Origin: Gammaproteobacteria bacterium
GTDB taxonomy: Bacteria; Pseudomonadota; Gammaproteobacteria; Steroidobacterales; Steroidobacteraceae
DNA: 64,000 nucleotides
Assembly: GCA_003164785.1 (NCBI GenBank)
Contig: PLUE01000016.1
Span: 124,001-188,000, forward strand
Direction: 5' to 3'
In this document: piece by piece, positions 51,989-60,751 of the stretch
How the letters are laid out: each line of letters begins with the position of its first letter
Numbering within the stretch: the first letter of the stretch is position 1
The notes under the pieces: generated by a model
What the model saw: only the letters and a program-made list of their open reading frames with translations
Told to the model about the DNA's origin: nothing
Database searches by the model: none
Made by a program: the position numbers and the translations under genes

Positions 51989-52876
51989 ATGAAGAATCTC
52001 AAAGGCAAGGTCGCGTTCGTCACGGGCGGTAGCAGCGGCATCGGACTGGGCATCGTCAAGGTGCTCGCCGCGGAAGGCATGAAGGTGGCGTTCAGCTACC
52101 GCCGCCAGGACCACTTGGATGAGACCATGGCCTATTTCCGTGACAGGCCCGACCAGCAGGTGCATCCGGTCAAGGTCGACGTGACGGATCGCCCGGGTCT
52201 GGCGGCTGCCAAGCTCGAGATCGAGGGCGCCTTGGGTCCGGTGCAGGTGCTGGTCAACAATGCGGGGGTCGGCATTCAGGGTCCCATCGAGCAGGCCAGC
52301 TTCAGCGATTGGGATTGGATCATGAGCGTGAATGTGGGCGGTGTGGTCAATGGCGTGGTCACGTTTCTGCCCGGAATGATCGCGAGTGGGAAGGAGGCCC
52401 ACATCGTCAACGTGTCCTCCATGGGTGGCATCGCGGCATTGGGTTCGGCGGGTTTGTACACGACGACGAAATTCGCCGTGGTGGGTCTGTCGGAGGCTCT
52501 GCGGACGGACCTGATCGGCCGCAACGTCGGCGTTTCGGTCTACTGCCCCGGTACGGTCAAGTCCAACATCGGCGAGGGCGGCAAGATGCGCCACGAACAA
52601 TACAAGGATACGGGCTACACGCCGCGCGCAGCGCCGGCGCCGGAGGAGGTGCACTTCATGAACCTGGCCATGGACGCCGTGGAGGCGGGCGGCCATGTCT
52701 TGAGAGGCATACAGGAGAATCAACTCTTCATCATCAGCCACCCCGAGTTCCGGGATGTGCTGCGCACACGTCATGCGAAGATCGAGGCCTCGATCAGCCG
52801 CGAGCCGATCAATGAGGAACGGGCGGAATCGGTCCGTTTCATCCTGTCGAACGAGATTTACACCCGCGACGCGTGA
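51989..52876 (+). CDS. LigD/LigL-like C-alpha dehydrogenase (SDR)
   Basis: A 295-residue SDR. NAD loop VAFVTGGSSGIGLGIVKVLA near 8, NNAGVGIQGPIEQ near 92, catalytic Ser and Tyr-x3-Lys (NVSSMGGIAALGSAGLYTTTK) near 147-165. The stretch DWDWIMSVNVGGVVNGVVTF near 107 and GVSVYCPGTVKSNIGEGG near 182 follow the Sphingobium LigD/LigL pattern, enzymes that oxidise the alpha-hydroxyl of beta-aryl ethers and so prepare them for LigF-type cleavage. Follows the GMC gene by 26 nt. Confidence 0.82.
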   Translation: MKNLKGKVAFVTGGSSGIGLGIVKVLAAEGMKVAFSYRRQDHLDETMAYFRDRPDQQVHPVKVDVTDRPGLAAAKLEIEGALGPVQVLVNNAGVGIQGPIEQASFSDWDWIMSVNVGGVVNGVVTFLPGMIASGKEAHIVNVSSMGGIAALGSAGLYTTTKFAVVGLSEALRTDLIGRNVGVSVYCPGTVKSNIGEGGKMRHEQYKDTGYTPRAAPAPEEVHFMNLAMDAVEAGGHVLRGIQENQLFIISHPEFRDVLRTRHAKIEASISREPINEERAESVRFILSNEIYTRDA

Positions 52877-52901
52877 CCGGCAGGTTCGGAACGCAGGGGG
52901 C

Positions 52902-53198
52902 TCAGCTCCAGCGCGACGAGGTCACCACATCTGCATGCGGATTCTCGGCCTCGGAGGCGCCGCTCACCGTGCTCCTGGCATGGGCAACGACGATGTCGTC
53001 CGTCATCCCGGTCATGCCGGCCAAGCCGCGCAGCACGTGGACGGCAAGGCGCTTCTGGTAGCCCCATTCGACTTCACCCGATAGAGTGGCCCATCCATCC
53101 GCGACGACGACGCGAATTTCGTTGCGCCGCCAGTAGCCGCTCCACCAAAGCATGTTTTCAATTGTCCGGGCGATCTCGCAATCGATTCGAATACTCAT
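52902..53198 (-). CDS. BON-domain protein
   Basis: A 98-residue protein with a single BON domain: IRVVVADGWATLSGEVEWGY near 27, QKRLAVHVLRGLAGMTGMTD near 48. BON domains bind phospholipid or other ligands; most are exported, but this one shows no signal peptide, so it is probably cytoplasmic (YgaU-like) or a partial copy of a multi-BON protein. Convergent with the LigD-like gene; isolated, unknown role. Confidence 0.75.
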   Translation of the reverse strand: MSIRIDCEIARTIENMLWWSGYWRRNEIRVVVADGWATLSGEVEWGYQKRLAVHVLRGLAGMTGMTDDIVVAHARSTVSGASEAENPHADVVTSSRWS

Positions 53199-53411
53199 CG
53201 GATGATCGCCTCCATCGCAAGCGAGTGATTATCGGGTAAGTTCCAGAGTGGCGCACACGATGAGTTGGTTCTGTGCGGTACCTGACGCTCGCGCAGATGG
53301 GGGGCGGGAAATTGGCCGCCGGATGGGGTAGGCGCTGGCCTACAAACATGAGGGAGAACGACTTGACGACCGAACTCAGGATGCTGGGCCGGCGATTACA
53401 GGCTGCCCTCT

Positions 53412-54023
53412 TTAGGGAGTACTCAAGTTCATGTCGACCTGGATGCTCACGGCGTCGGACTGGGTCGCCAGACCCAGTATATGCAACCGCTCGATGCGCA
53501 CCGGCAACCCGCCGCTCGACACCACTTGCCTTTGCAGCAGGTCGACGACGTCGATACTCGCCGTGCGAGGCATGGCTTGCGGCGCGATCTGCAGGGCGAG
53601 CGTGAGCGCGCTGCGGGTAGCCTCGTCCTCCACATGGTCGATGCGAATGTCGTCCAACACGAGCTTGCGGTCCGTAGCCCGTAGTTTTCCGGACAATGTG
53701 ACATTCGACGCAAAGTTCGCGCCGACGCAGGCATCGCCCACGCGTTGCCCGAGGCGCGACGTCAGGCGCGCGTTCATCACGAGACGATCTCCCTCGAGTC
53801 GGGTGTGCGGCGACTGAAGATAGGCATAACAGATACCGCCGTCGTCGATGAGATACCAGCGACCGCCCTTGTTGAACAATTGCCCGGCGATCAGCGATTC
53901 GATCCCGCGCGGTCCCAGCGACAGCATGGATGCGGCCGATGCCCCGGGGATCAGAATAAAGTTGGCGATCAGGGCGGATGCCGCCGTGGCCACGGCCAGC
54001 AGCGCGAGTGGATGTTTTTTCAT
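53412..54023 (-). CDS. Exported protein of unknown function
   Basis: A 203-residue protein with a signal peptide (HPLALLAVATAASALIANFI) and an Ala-rich cleavage region. The body alternates hydrophilic and hydrophobic strands (LVMNARLTSRLGQRVGDACV near 80, HVEDEATRSALTLALQIAPQ near 130), weakly recalling DUF1439/YceB-type lipid-binding lipoproteins, though no lipobox is present. Starts with ATG at 54023. No operon partner; divergent from the YSC84-like gene. Confidence 0.6.
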   Translation of the reverse strand: MKKHPLALLAVATAASALIANFILIPGASAASMLSLGPRGIESLIAGQLFNKGGRWYLIDDGGICYAYLQSPHTRLEGDRLVMNARLTSRLGQRVGDACVGANFASNVTLSGKLRATDRKLVLDDIRIDHVEDEATRSALTLALQIAPQAMPRTASIDVVDLLQRQVVSSGGLPVRIERLHILGLATQSDAVSIQVDMNLSTP

Positions 54024-54223
54024 TCGGCAGTATACCGCCGTCGTCCCAGAGGGGCGCGAGCGGTACCCGCCGCCGCGCGATGGATCATCCGGTCGCACCG
54101 TGCACTGACTCCAACAGGTGGTCTGGTCCTACACGGTCCCCGCCGCCCGGGGCCCATCCTGACGGAGTGTTACCAATTCTGACCAGAGGCTCCCGAGCGC
54201 CTCGACTCTTGTTTGGGGGAATC

Positions 54224-54802
54224 ATGAAAAGAATGACTCGTTTGTTGACCCTGGCCCCTGCGCTGCTGCTGGCTGCAAACTTCGCCTACGCAGGCAAGTA
54301 TTCGGACACGGTCGCGCTCTTCAAGAATGCCGGTGACAGTGCTGCTTTCTTCGCCAACAGCTATGGCTATGCGGTATTCCCTACCGTGGGCGAAGCTGGA
54401 TTCATCGTCGGCGGAGCGCTCGGCAAGGGCCACGTCTACGTGCATGGAAAGCACGTCGGCGACACGACGATGTCGCAGCTGAGCGCCGGATTCCAGGCGG
54501 GCGGAAAAGCGTACAGCCAGATCATTTTCTTCGAGGATAAGCGTGCGCTCGATGAATTCGAGTCGGGCTCATTCGAATTCTCGGCCGGGGTGAGCGCCAT
54601 CGCGGTCACGGCGGGTGCTTCGGCGAGCGCCGGCACGGCGGGTGCCACCTCCAGCGCCAGCGGCGGAATGAAGGATGCCACCACGGCCAGCGGTGGCTTT
54701 CAAAAGGGAATGGCCATATTCACGATCGCCAAAGGTGGGCTGATGTACACGGCCGCGGTCGCCGGCCAGAAATTCAGCTACACCCCGCTCGGCGAGGGAT
54801 AG
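54224..54802 (+). CDS. YSC84/SYLF-type lipid-binding exported protein
   Basis: A 192-residue protein with a signal peptide (TLAPALLLAANFAYAG) and a YSC84-related core: FANSYGYAVFPTVGEAGFIV near 45, GGALGKGHVYVHGKHVG and FTIAKGGLMYTAAVAGQKFS near the end. An Ala/Ser/Gly-rich insert (GASASAGTAGATSSASGG) divides the domain. Bacterial members are exported proteins of unknown role. GGGGGA precedes the ATG. Confidence 0.82.
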   Translation: MKRMTRLLTLAPALLLAANFAYAGKYSDTVALFKNAGDSAAFFANSYGYAVFPTVGEAGFIVGGALGKGHVYVHGKHVGDTTMSQLSAGFQAGGKAYSQIIFFEDKRALDEFESGSFEFSAGVSAIAVTAGASASAGTAGATSSASGGMKDATTASGGFQKGMAIFTIAKGGLMYTAAVAGQKFSYTPLGEG

Positions 54803-54824
54803 CGCATCGGCATCCACGCCCTTC

Positions 54825-55535
54825 ATGGAAATGTCTCCCGCCCCGGATGACTTCGTTCCCTCGGCTCTCGGAAGCGAATGCGAGCTTACCGCCGTCGTCG
54901 CTCATCTTCATGGCGCCATGGAGGCCGAGCGAGTTCAGTTGTCACGCGTCCTGCACGACGACCTGGGCGGGCTTCTGGTGTCGGCGCTCATGGATCTTGG
55001 ATGGGTCGACCAACATCGCTCCGGGGCTGATCTGCACGATCGTTTGAACCGCGTGCGCACGGCTCTCGGTGCGGCCATCGATTTGAAGCGAAACATCATC
55101 GAGGGGTTGCGCCCCTCGCTGCTGGACAACTTCGGGCTGTCCGCCGCCTGCCGCTGGTACGTCGCGCACCGGGCGAAGGAGGCAGGCGTCGTCTGCGTCG
55201 AGAAATATCTGGGAATCGAGCCGGCTTGGCGGCCGGAGGCTCTTGCGCCCCTGTTCCGACTGGTCCAGGACTTCGTCACGGTGATCCTGGCGGAACCTTG
55301 CGTGACCACGATTAAGATCGAGTTTGCGGTCGAGGGAAGCGCGCTCCTGCTCGATGTCGCCCACGCGCACAGCGTCTGCGAAACGATCGACACATTCGAG
55401 CATTTTCCGGTTCAGATGAGCGCAATCGGCCAACGCATCAATTCTCTCGGCGGCGCACTCGCTGTCGAGCGCATGCCGGCGGGGGTGGCCATGCACATGC
55501 GCTTTCCCGTCGATCGTGTGATGCTGCCCGGCTAG
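54825..55535 (+). CDS. Degenerate histidine-kinase-like protein (HisKA_3)
   Basis: A 236-residue cytoplasmic protein with a NarX-type dimerisation domain (ERVQLSRVLHDDLGGLLVSA near 37, potential phospho-His) and LRPSLLDNFGLSAACRWYVA near 102. The ATPase half is degraded: the N-box region reads LVQDFVTVILAEPCVTT without the usual Asn, and no G1/G2 glycine boxes are visible, so it probably cannot bind ATP. It may act as a phosphotransfer or decoy partner. 22 nt after the YSC84-like gene. Confidence 0.65.
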   Translation: MEMSPAPDDFVPSALGSECELTAVVAHLHGAMEAERVQLSRVLHDDLGGLLVSALMDLGWVDQHRSGADLHDRLNRVRTALGAAIDLKRNIIEGLRPSLLDNFGLSAACRWYVAHRAKEAGVVCVEKYLGIEPAWRPEALAPLFRLVQDFVTVILAEPCVTTIKIEFAVEGSALLLDVAHAHSVCETIDTFEHFPVQMSAIGQRINSLGGALAVERMPAGVAMHMRFPVDRVMLPG

Positions 55536-55541
55536 CACGCG

Positions 55542-55952
55542 CTACGTCGGGTCGCGCACGTTGATTTCAACCTTGATGCCGTTCGGATCATTCAAAAAGA
55601 GCTGCCTCAGTCCGATCGTTGGAATCTCGTTCACTTGGAATTTGATGCCGCGGGCGGTGAGGGTGGCCATGATGTCCTTGCTGTCGACACCGTTGAATGC
55701 GATGTGGTCGACGGGACCTGTCCCCGGGGCGCGCGTCGACACGTCGATCCCGAGCGCCTCCGAATAGGTTCGATAGCTCCGCCATTCGGCGATGTGGATG
55801 CATGGAATCTCGCCGACATAGACCCAGTAGCCCGGGAAGCCCAGCGGCGGCCGCGGCCCCACGCGCATGCCGAGCGCGAGCGCATAGAAGTCGCGCGTGC
55901 CCTCGAGATCATCGGTGAGCACCAGATAGTGCTCGAGCTGAGTCAGTGGCAT
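55542..55952 (-). CDS. VOC (glyoxalase/extradiol dioxygenase-like) protein
   Basis: A 136-residue VOC protein with paired beta-alpha-beta-beta-beta modules: LEHYLVLTDDLEGTRDFYAL near 6 and VDHIAFNGVDSKDIMATL near 81; possible metal His/Glu residues (H8, H82, E129 region) are in place. Substrate unknown; may be a dioxygenase or isomerase of the neighbouring catabolic pathway. Convergent with the HisKA_3 gene, 31 nt from the isomerase gene on the same strand. Confidence 0.85.
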   Translation of the reverse strand: MPLTQLEHYLVLTDDLEGTRDFYALALGMRVGPRPPLGFPGYWVYVGEIPCIHIAEWRSYRTYSEALGIDVSTRAPGTGPVDHIAFNGVDSKDIMATLTARGIKFQVNEIPTIGLRQLFLNDPNGIKVEINVRDPT

Positions 55953-55983
55953 GGTGCCGCCGCAGGATTGGCGCGCGCCGCTC

Positions 55984-56838
55984 TCATGTCGGGAATTGCG
56001 CGCGGGTGGTCGCGAAGGCGCGCGGCGCGATCTGATCCGGCGGCAATTGGCGCAGATCCTCGTTCAGAACCTCGATTCCCCACGGCCCTCGGTAGCCGGC
56101 CTCCAGCATCGTGGCGACGAAGCCGCGCACGTCGAATTCGCCTTCCCCACAAAGCCGCCGGTGATTGATCGTGTCCTCAAACAGGCTCCACGGGGCCGTG
56201 AAAGTGCCGTCGTTGATCTCGATGCCGCCGATATATTGCATGGGAAAACGCGCGGCCGCTTCGTAGGAGATGCCGAGCTTCACGAGGTGCCAGAGGTCGA
56301 ACACGATGCCGCCGTTCGCGGCGTCCACCGCGGTGACCAGATCGAGCGCGTCCTCGAGCGTGTTGATCCGTGCAAAAGGCATGAGCTCGAAAAGCACGCG
56401 GGTGCCATGTTCGCGTGCATCGAGGCAGAGTGCGGCAAATCCGTCGATGAGCTCGGGCATTTCCACGGGGCTGTTGAACAGATCGCCGACCTTGACGTGG
56501 CGTGCGCCGAGCACCCTCGCCGCGTCGAACAGCCTGCGCCTGGAGGCATCGCTCGCCGCGCGTCGTTCGCCGGGCTCGAGCCACCAATCGCTCAGGAACT
56601 CGATTTCGACGTGCTTGATGCCGTTATCATCGAGAATGTGGCGCATATCGTCGAGCGACAGGGTGCGCAGCGTCTGGTCCAGGTCGGCATGCCAGATGCC
56701 GAAGCCTTTGAATCCGGCGCGTGCCGCCGCCACCACGCGGTCCGCGAACGGGGACGAACTGTGTTCATGGTCCGAATGCGGAGCCGCGCCCGACGCCATC
56801 GTCCAATACGAGGCCAATAGATCGATTTGCTGGGTCAT
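55984..56838 (-). CDS. Sugar-phosphate isomerase/epimerase-type TIM barrel protein
   Basis: A 284-residue AP-endonuclease-2-like TIM barrel. Metal-ligand motifs: GFKGFGIWHADLDQTLR near 40, HVKVGDLFNSPVEMPELIDG near 110, GTRVLFELMPFARINTLEDA near 142, IVFDLWHLVKLGISYEA near 176 and GIEVLNEDLRQLPP near 262. Divalent-metal isomerases/epimerases or dehydratases share this fold; substrate unknown. Same strand as the MFS gene with a 10-nt gap, so it probably handles the transported compound. Confidence 0.82.
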   Translation of the reverse strand: MTQQIDLLASYWTMASGAAPHSDHEHSSSPFADRVVAAARAGFKGFGIWHADLDQTLRTLSLDDMRHILDDNGIKHVEIEFLSDWWLEPGERRAASDASRRRLFDAARVLGARHVKVGDLFNSPVEMPELIDGFAALCLDAREHGTRVLFELMPFARINTLEDALDLVTAVDAANGGIVFDLWHLVKLGISYEAAARFPMQYIGGIEINDGTFTAPWSLFEDTINHRRLCGEGEFDVRGFVATMLEAGYRGPWGIEVLNEDLRQLPPDQIAPRAFATTRAQFPT

Positions 56839-56848
56839 GGATGTCCTC

Positions 56849-58072
56849 TCAGCCGGCCAACGCAGGCGCGGTTCGTTGTGCGAGCCGCGCAGGTGCGGTC
56901 TCTGTCAGGTAAAGCGCGAGGCAGGCGGCGATCAACGCACATCCGGCCTCCATATAAAGGGGTACCCTCAAGCTGTAGAGATCGGCGGCCCATCCCGCGA
57001 TGGCGGGGGCGCTCACGCCCCCCAATACCTCCCCCAGCCCCATGACGATGCCCAGCGCGGTCGCGACGTAGCGCGCCGGAATCGTTTCGGAGGGTATGGT
57101 TCCCATCATCAGCGGCATCGTGCCGCTGGCCGACCAGCCGACGAACACCAGCGCGGCGAGTGCGTACGGCGAGCCGGTGAAATAGAGCGCGGCCAGCGGC
57201 ACGAGCACCCCCACCAGATTGAAGGCGATGACCACGGGACGTCGACCGAGGCGGTCCGACAGACCGGGCACGATGAAACTGAAGAATGCCGCCGAGAGCC
57301 CGAGCACGCTCATGAGGAGGCTCATTTGCTGGGCCGAGTAATGTTTCACCTGGATGTAGTATAACGGCAGAAACGACCACCCGAGAACCATCCATGCGAC
57401 CATCACGATGCTCATGAGTATGCACAGCCACATGTTGCGATGCTTGAGCATGTCGGCGGCCCGGATGCGGGAATCGGCGGTCTTGACCATCGCCCCGAGG
57501 GTGTGAACCTTGGGCTCCTTGACGTATTTGACGATGAGCGCCGCCATCAGCAGACCCGGAATTCCGGCAATGAAAAATGCGGTGCGCCACGTGTAAAACG
57601 ACGCGATCGCCACCAATGCCAGCGGTGCGACAAACGAACCCAGCAGGTTGCTGCCAAAATTTTGCATGACTCCCATGTTGTAGCCGCGGCGCCCGTCGGC
57701 GGATTCGAACGCCACCAATGACTGGGACACCGGCAGGATCGGGCCTTCCGCGACTCCCATGAGCAGCCTCGACAGGAACAGGGTCAGGAACGAGACCGCG
57801 ACTCCCGAGAGGAACGAGCACACGGAAAACGCCACCACCGCGGCCACGAGAATCTTCTTGCGATAGGCGGTGCGATCCGCGAGCGCCCCACCGAGAAAGC
57901 CGGCGATCGCCCATGTCAAGGACAGCGCCGAGGCGATGAGACCGATCTGGCCATTGGAGAAGCGCAAGTCGGCGGTGATGAACGGCATGAGGAAATTGAC
58001 CGCGTTGCGATCGAAAAACACGAAGCCGAACGTGATCCCCAACACCCAGATGAGGCGGGTTTCATATTTCAT
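56849..58072 (-). CDS. MFS transporter
   Basis: A 407-residue transporter with 12 predicted helices. LIWVLGITFGFVFFDRNAVN near residue 6 and NGQIGLIASALSLTWAIAGF near 39, loop motif GGALADRTAYRKK near 60, and GLSDRLGRRPVVIAF near 225. Best fits the anion:cation symporter (organic acid) branch, e.g. for aromatic acids. The ATG at 58072 is preferred over a start at 58090; GGGGAAAG lies upstream. First gene of an operon with the isomerase and perhaps the VOC gene. Confidence 0.85.
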   Translation of the reverse strand: MKYETRLIWVLGITFGFVFFDRNAVNFLMPFITADLRFSNGQIGLIASALSLTWAIAGFLGGALADRTAYRKKILVAAVVAFSVCSFLSGVAVSFLTLFLSRLLMGVAEGPILPVSQSLVAFESADGRRGYNMGVMQNFGSNLLGSFVAPLALVAIASFYTWRTAFFIAGIPGLLMAALIVKYVKEPKVHTLGAMVKTADSRIRAADMLKHRNMWLCILMSIVMVAWMVLGWSFLPLYYIQVKHYSAQQMSLLMSVLGLSAAFFSFIVPGLSDRLGRRPVVIAFNLVGVLVPLAALYFTGSPYALAALVFVGWSASGTMPLMMGTIPSETIPARYVATALGIVMGLGEVLGGVSAPAIAGWAADLYSLRVPLYMEAGCALIAACLALYLTETAPARLAQRTAPALAG

Positions 58073-58280
58073 TTTTTTTGCTTTCCCCAAGCCCGGTGAG
58101 CCCTCTCGACTGTACTAGACGAAACTGCCGGACGCATGCGCTCTACGTGGATGCAAATTTCTCTTTGAGTCGAGAAGTACAGTGGGGCGAGAGAGACGCT
58201 GCGTCAAACAAAGATTGCAGTGCAACGTGTCGCGGACCTGCAACGAGAATGATGACGGCAACGGCGATGGGCAAACGAAT

Positions 58281-58409
58281 ATGACCTACAAAGCACCCGG
58301 GCGCGTTTGGCAGTTCACTGTGGGTGGAACCAAGCTCACCGACAAGCGGTATGTTGTGTTCGGACAGAATCAGAGCGGGGCCGCCATGGTCGATGCGTCC
58401 GGACGTTGC
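58281..58409 (+). pseudogene. TonB-dependent receptor C-terminal remnant
   Basis: This short frame reads TYKAPGRVWQFTVGGTKLTD followed by KRYVVFGQNQSGAAMVD, the pattern of the last strands of a TonB-dependent receptor, with no plug or barrel before it. The rest of the receptor has been lost. The remainder of the 400-nt gap between the MFS and E1alpha genes holds an 8-bp ACTGTACT/AGTACAGT pair (58109, 58176) and nothing else I recognise. Confidence 0.6.
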
Positions 58410-58470
58410 GGTATAACATGGGCGGCAGCGGCGCGAAGTGAGTCTCAGTGACCTGTAACCGGAGTGCCAA

Positions 58471-59451
58471 ATGAAGCCGAGCGTCGAACAACGTATTTGG
58501 ATGTATGAAGCCATGTATCGCAGCCGGCGTCTGGACGACGCCGTGCTCGCGGCCTACATGGAAGGGAAAACGCCGGTGTTCAACATGGGCAAGGGTCCGT
58601 TGCCGGGAGAAATGCACCAGTCCTTCGGGCAGGAACCGTGTGCGGTCGGCGTGTGCGCGCACCTAGGCAAGGACGATGCGGTGGGCGCCGGCCATCGGCC
58701 GCATCACGTCGCGGTGGCGAGGGGTGTGCACCTCAATCGAATGGTGGCCGAACTGTTCGGCAAAAAGACCGGACTGTCCGGCGGACGCGGCGGCCACATG
58801 CATTTGTACGACGCGGAGGTGAACTTCTTCTCCAGCGGCATCATCGCCGAGGGCATGGGGCCGGGCGCCGGCATGGCGCTCGCCCGCAAAATGCAGGGCA
58901 AGCCCGGCATCGCCGTGGCCTTCATCGGCGATGGCGCCGCCAATCAAGGGGCGTTCCACGAGGTGCTGAACATGGTCGGGCTGTGGAAGCTTCCCTTCAT
59001 CTGTGTGATCGAAGACAACAAGTACGGCGTGTCGGTCCACAAGAAGGACTCGACCGCGATCGATCGCAACTCCGATCGCGCCCCGGCTTACGCGCTCGCG
59101 GGCGAATACGTGCCGGGCAACGATCCCGACCTCATTTTCGAGGCGGCCGGTCGCGCCGTGGAGCGTGCGCGCAGCGGCCTGGGCGGTACGATTCTCGAGC
59201 TGGAAACCGAGCGATTGCACGGGCATTTCATCGGCGACAGCGGAGCTTATCGTCCGGAGCCCGAACGCAAGGCGATGCAGGACCCCGTGCCGACATACCG
59301 CCAGCGGCTGTTAGCCGAGAACGTCATCTCGGCGGCGGCGATGACGGCCCTCGAGGCAACCGTGCAGCAACAAGTCGATGAAGCAATGAAGTTCGGCCGC
59401 GACAGCGCGTATCCGGATGCAACCGAGGCGCTGCAGCGCCTGTACGCCTGA
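58471..59451 (+). CDS. 2-oxoacid dehydrogenase E1 alpha subunit (AcoA/PDH-like)
   Basis: A 326-residue ThDP enzyme subunit. Phosphate-loop-like FGKKTGLSGGRGGHMHLYDA near 98, the ThDP motif IAVAFIGDGAANQGAFHEVL near 149 and FICVIEDNKYGVSVHKK near 178. Closest to acetoin-dehydrogenase or pyruvate/2-oxoacid dehydrogenase E1alpha. Pairs with the E1beta gene 14 nt downstream. No signal. GGAG precedes the start. The substrate is not indicated by the sequence. Confidence 0.88.
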   Translation: MKPSVEQRIWMYEAMYRSRRLDDAVLAAYMEGKTPVFNMGKGPLPGEMHQSFGQEPCAVGVCAHLGKDDAVGAGHRPHHVAVARGVHLNRMVAELFGKKTGLSGGRGGHMHLYDAEVNFFSSGIIAEGMGPGAGMALARKMQGKPGIAVAFIGDGAANQGAFHEVLNMVGLWKLPFICVIEDNKYGVSVHKKDSTAIDRNSDRAPAYALAGEYVPGNDPDLIFEAAGRAVERARSGLGGTILELETERLHGHFIGDSGAYRPEPERKAMQDPVPTYRQRLLAENVISAAAMTALEATVQQQVDEAMKFGRDSAYPDATEALQRLYA

Positions 59452-59465
59452 CGGAGAATTCGACA

Positions 59466-60515
59466 ATGGCCCAACCTTTACCCGCTGCCGCTCCCGGCTC
59501 CGAACGCACGCTCACCATGGCGCGCGCCGGACGCGAGGCCGTGTTCAGCGAGATGCGCAAGAATCCGAACATGTTCGTCATCGGCGAAGACGTCGCCAAA
59601 CTGGGCGGCGTGTTCGGCACCACGGTCGGCATGGCCGAGGAGTTCGGCGACGCCCGCGTCATCGACACCCCGATTTCCGAGACCGGTTTCATCGGCATTG
59701 CCACGGGCGCGGCGATGGCGGGCATGCGTCCCGTCGTCGAGATCGCGTTCGTCGACTTCATCGGCGTGTGCTTCAATCAGATCTACAACTTCGCCGCGAA
59801 GACCCACTACATGTCGGGCGGCCAGTTCAAGGTGCCGTTGACCTTCATGATCGGCTACGGCGGCGGCTACAATGATGCCGCGCAGCATTCCCAAGTGTTG
59901 TTCGCGACGTTGGGTCACGTGCCCGGGATCAAAATCGTCACGCCGGCAGATGCCTACGACGCCAAAGGATTGATGGCTTCGTGCCTGCAGGACGACAACG
60001 TCACGATCTGGATGGTGCACAAACGTTTGTGGGGTTTGGGCTGGCTCGGCTTCCCGTTGCCCAAGGCTCTGGCGACGGTACCGGAGCACGACTACACGAT
60101 CCCCTTCGGGCAATCGCGAATCTGGCGCGAAGGCAGCGACGTGACCATCGTCGGCCTGGGGCTGACCGTGCACAACGCGATGCAGGCCGCGGAACAGCTG
60201 GCCGGCGAAGGCATCTCCGCCGAAGTGCTCGACTTGCGCAGCGTCGTGCCGCTGGATCGCGACGGGATATTCAAATCGGTGGCGAAGACCGGACGCCTCG
60301 TGGTGGCAGATGAGGACTACATGAGCTTTGGGGTGACCTCCGAAGTTCTGGCGGTGGTGGCCGAGCGTGATCCGTCGGTGCTCAAATCGCCCGCGGTTCG
60401 AGTGGCCTATCCCGATGTCCCGGTGCCGTTCTCCCGGCCGATGGAGGATTTCTGCCTGCCCAATGTGGAGCGGATCGTCACCGCGGTGAAGGCGACCATG
60501 AAGGCAAGGAAGTGA
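59466..60515 (+). CDS. 2-oxoacid dehydrogenase E1 beta subunit (AcoB/PDH-like)
   Basis: A 349-residue transketolase-fold subunit. FVIGEDVAKLGGVFGTTVGM near 36, DTPISETGFIGIATGAAMAG near 63, KIVTPADAYDAKGLMASCLQ near 157 and the C-terminal PVPFSRPMEDFCLPNVERIV. An N-terminal Ala/Pro extension (about 15 residues) precedes the fold. The stop overlaps the lipoyl protein start (GTGA). With E1alpha forms the heterotetramer that decarboxylates a 2-oxo acid. Confidence 0.88.
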   Translation: MAQPLPAAAPGSERTLTMARAGREAVFSEMRKNPNMFVIGEDVAKLGGVFGTTVGMAEEFGDARVIDTPISETGFIGIATGAAMAGMRPVVEIAFVDFIGVCFNQIYNFAAKTHYMSGGQFKVPLTFMIGYGGGYNDAAQHSQVLFATLGHVPGIKIVTPADAYDAKGLMASCLQDDNVTIWMVHKRLWGLGWLGFPLPKALATVPEHDYTIPFGQSRIWREGSDVTIVGLGLTVHNAMQAAEQLAGEGISAEVLDLRSVVPLDRDGIFKSVAKTGRLVVADEDYMSFGVTSEVLAVVAERDPSVLKSPAVRVAYPDVPVPFSRPMEDFCLPNVERIVTAVKATMKARK

Positions 60516-60751
60516 GCGTCGATATCGTGGTGCCCCAGGACATGTGGGGCGAGAGTCTCGAGGGCGTGGTCGTGACCTGGATCTACCAGAACGGCGCCAT
60601 CGTGACCCAGGGAAAGCCCATTGCCGAAATCATGGTCGAGAAGGCCCAGCTGGAAATCACCGCGCCGGCCTCCGGCAAGCTGACCATCTTGGCCGTGCCG
60701 GAAACCGTGATTGGCCGCGATCAGGTCGTGGGCCGGATCGATCCCGCGTAA
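60512..60751 (+). CDS. Stand-alone lipoyl/biotinyl-attachment domain
   Basis: A 79-residue domain with a single hybrid motif fold: VVPQDMWGESLEGVVVTWIY and the attachment Lys44 in IMVEKAQLEITAPASG. E2 proteins usually carry this domain plus a catalytic core; the core and a PSBD are missing here, and no full E2 or E3 is in the window. It could pass acyl groups to an E2 elsewhere, or act as a substitute carrier. GTG start overlaps the E1beta stop. Confidence 0.85.
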   Translation: MSVDIVVPQDMWGESLEGVVVTWIYQNGAIVTQGKPIAEIMVEKAQLEITAPASGKLTILAVPETVIGRDQVVGRIDPA

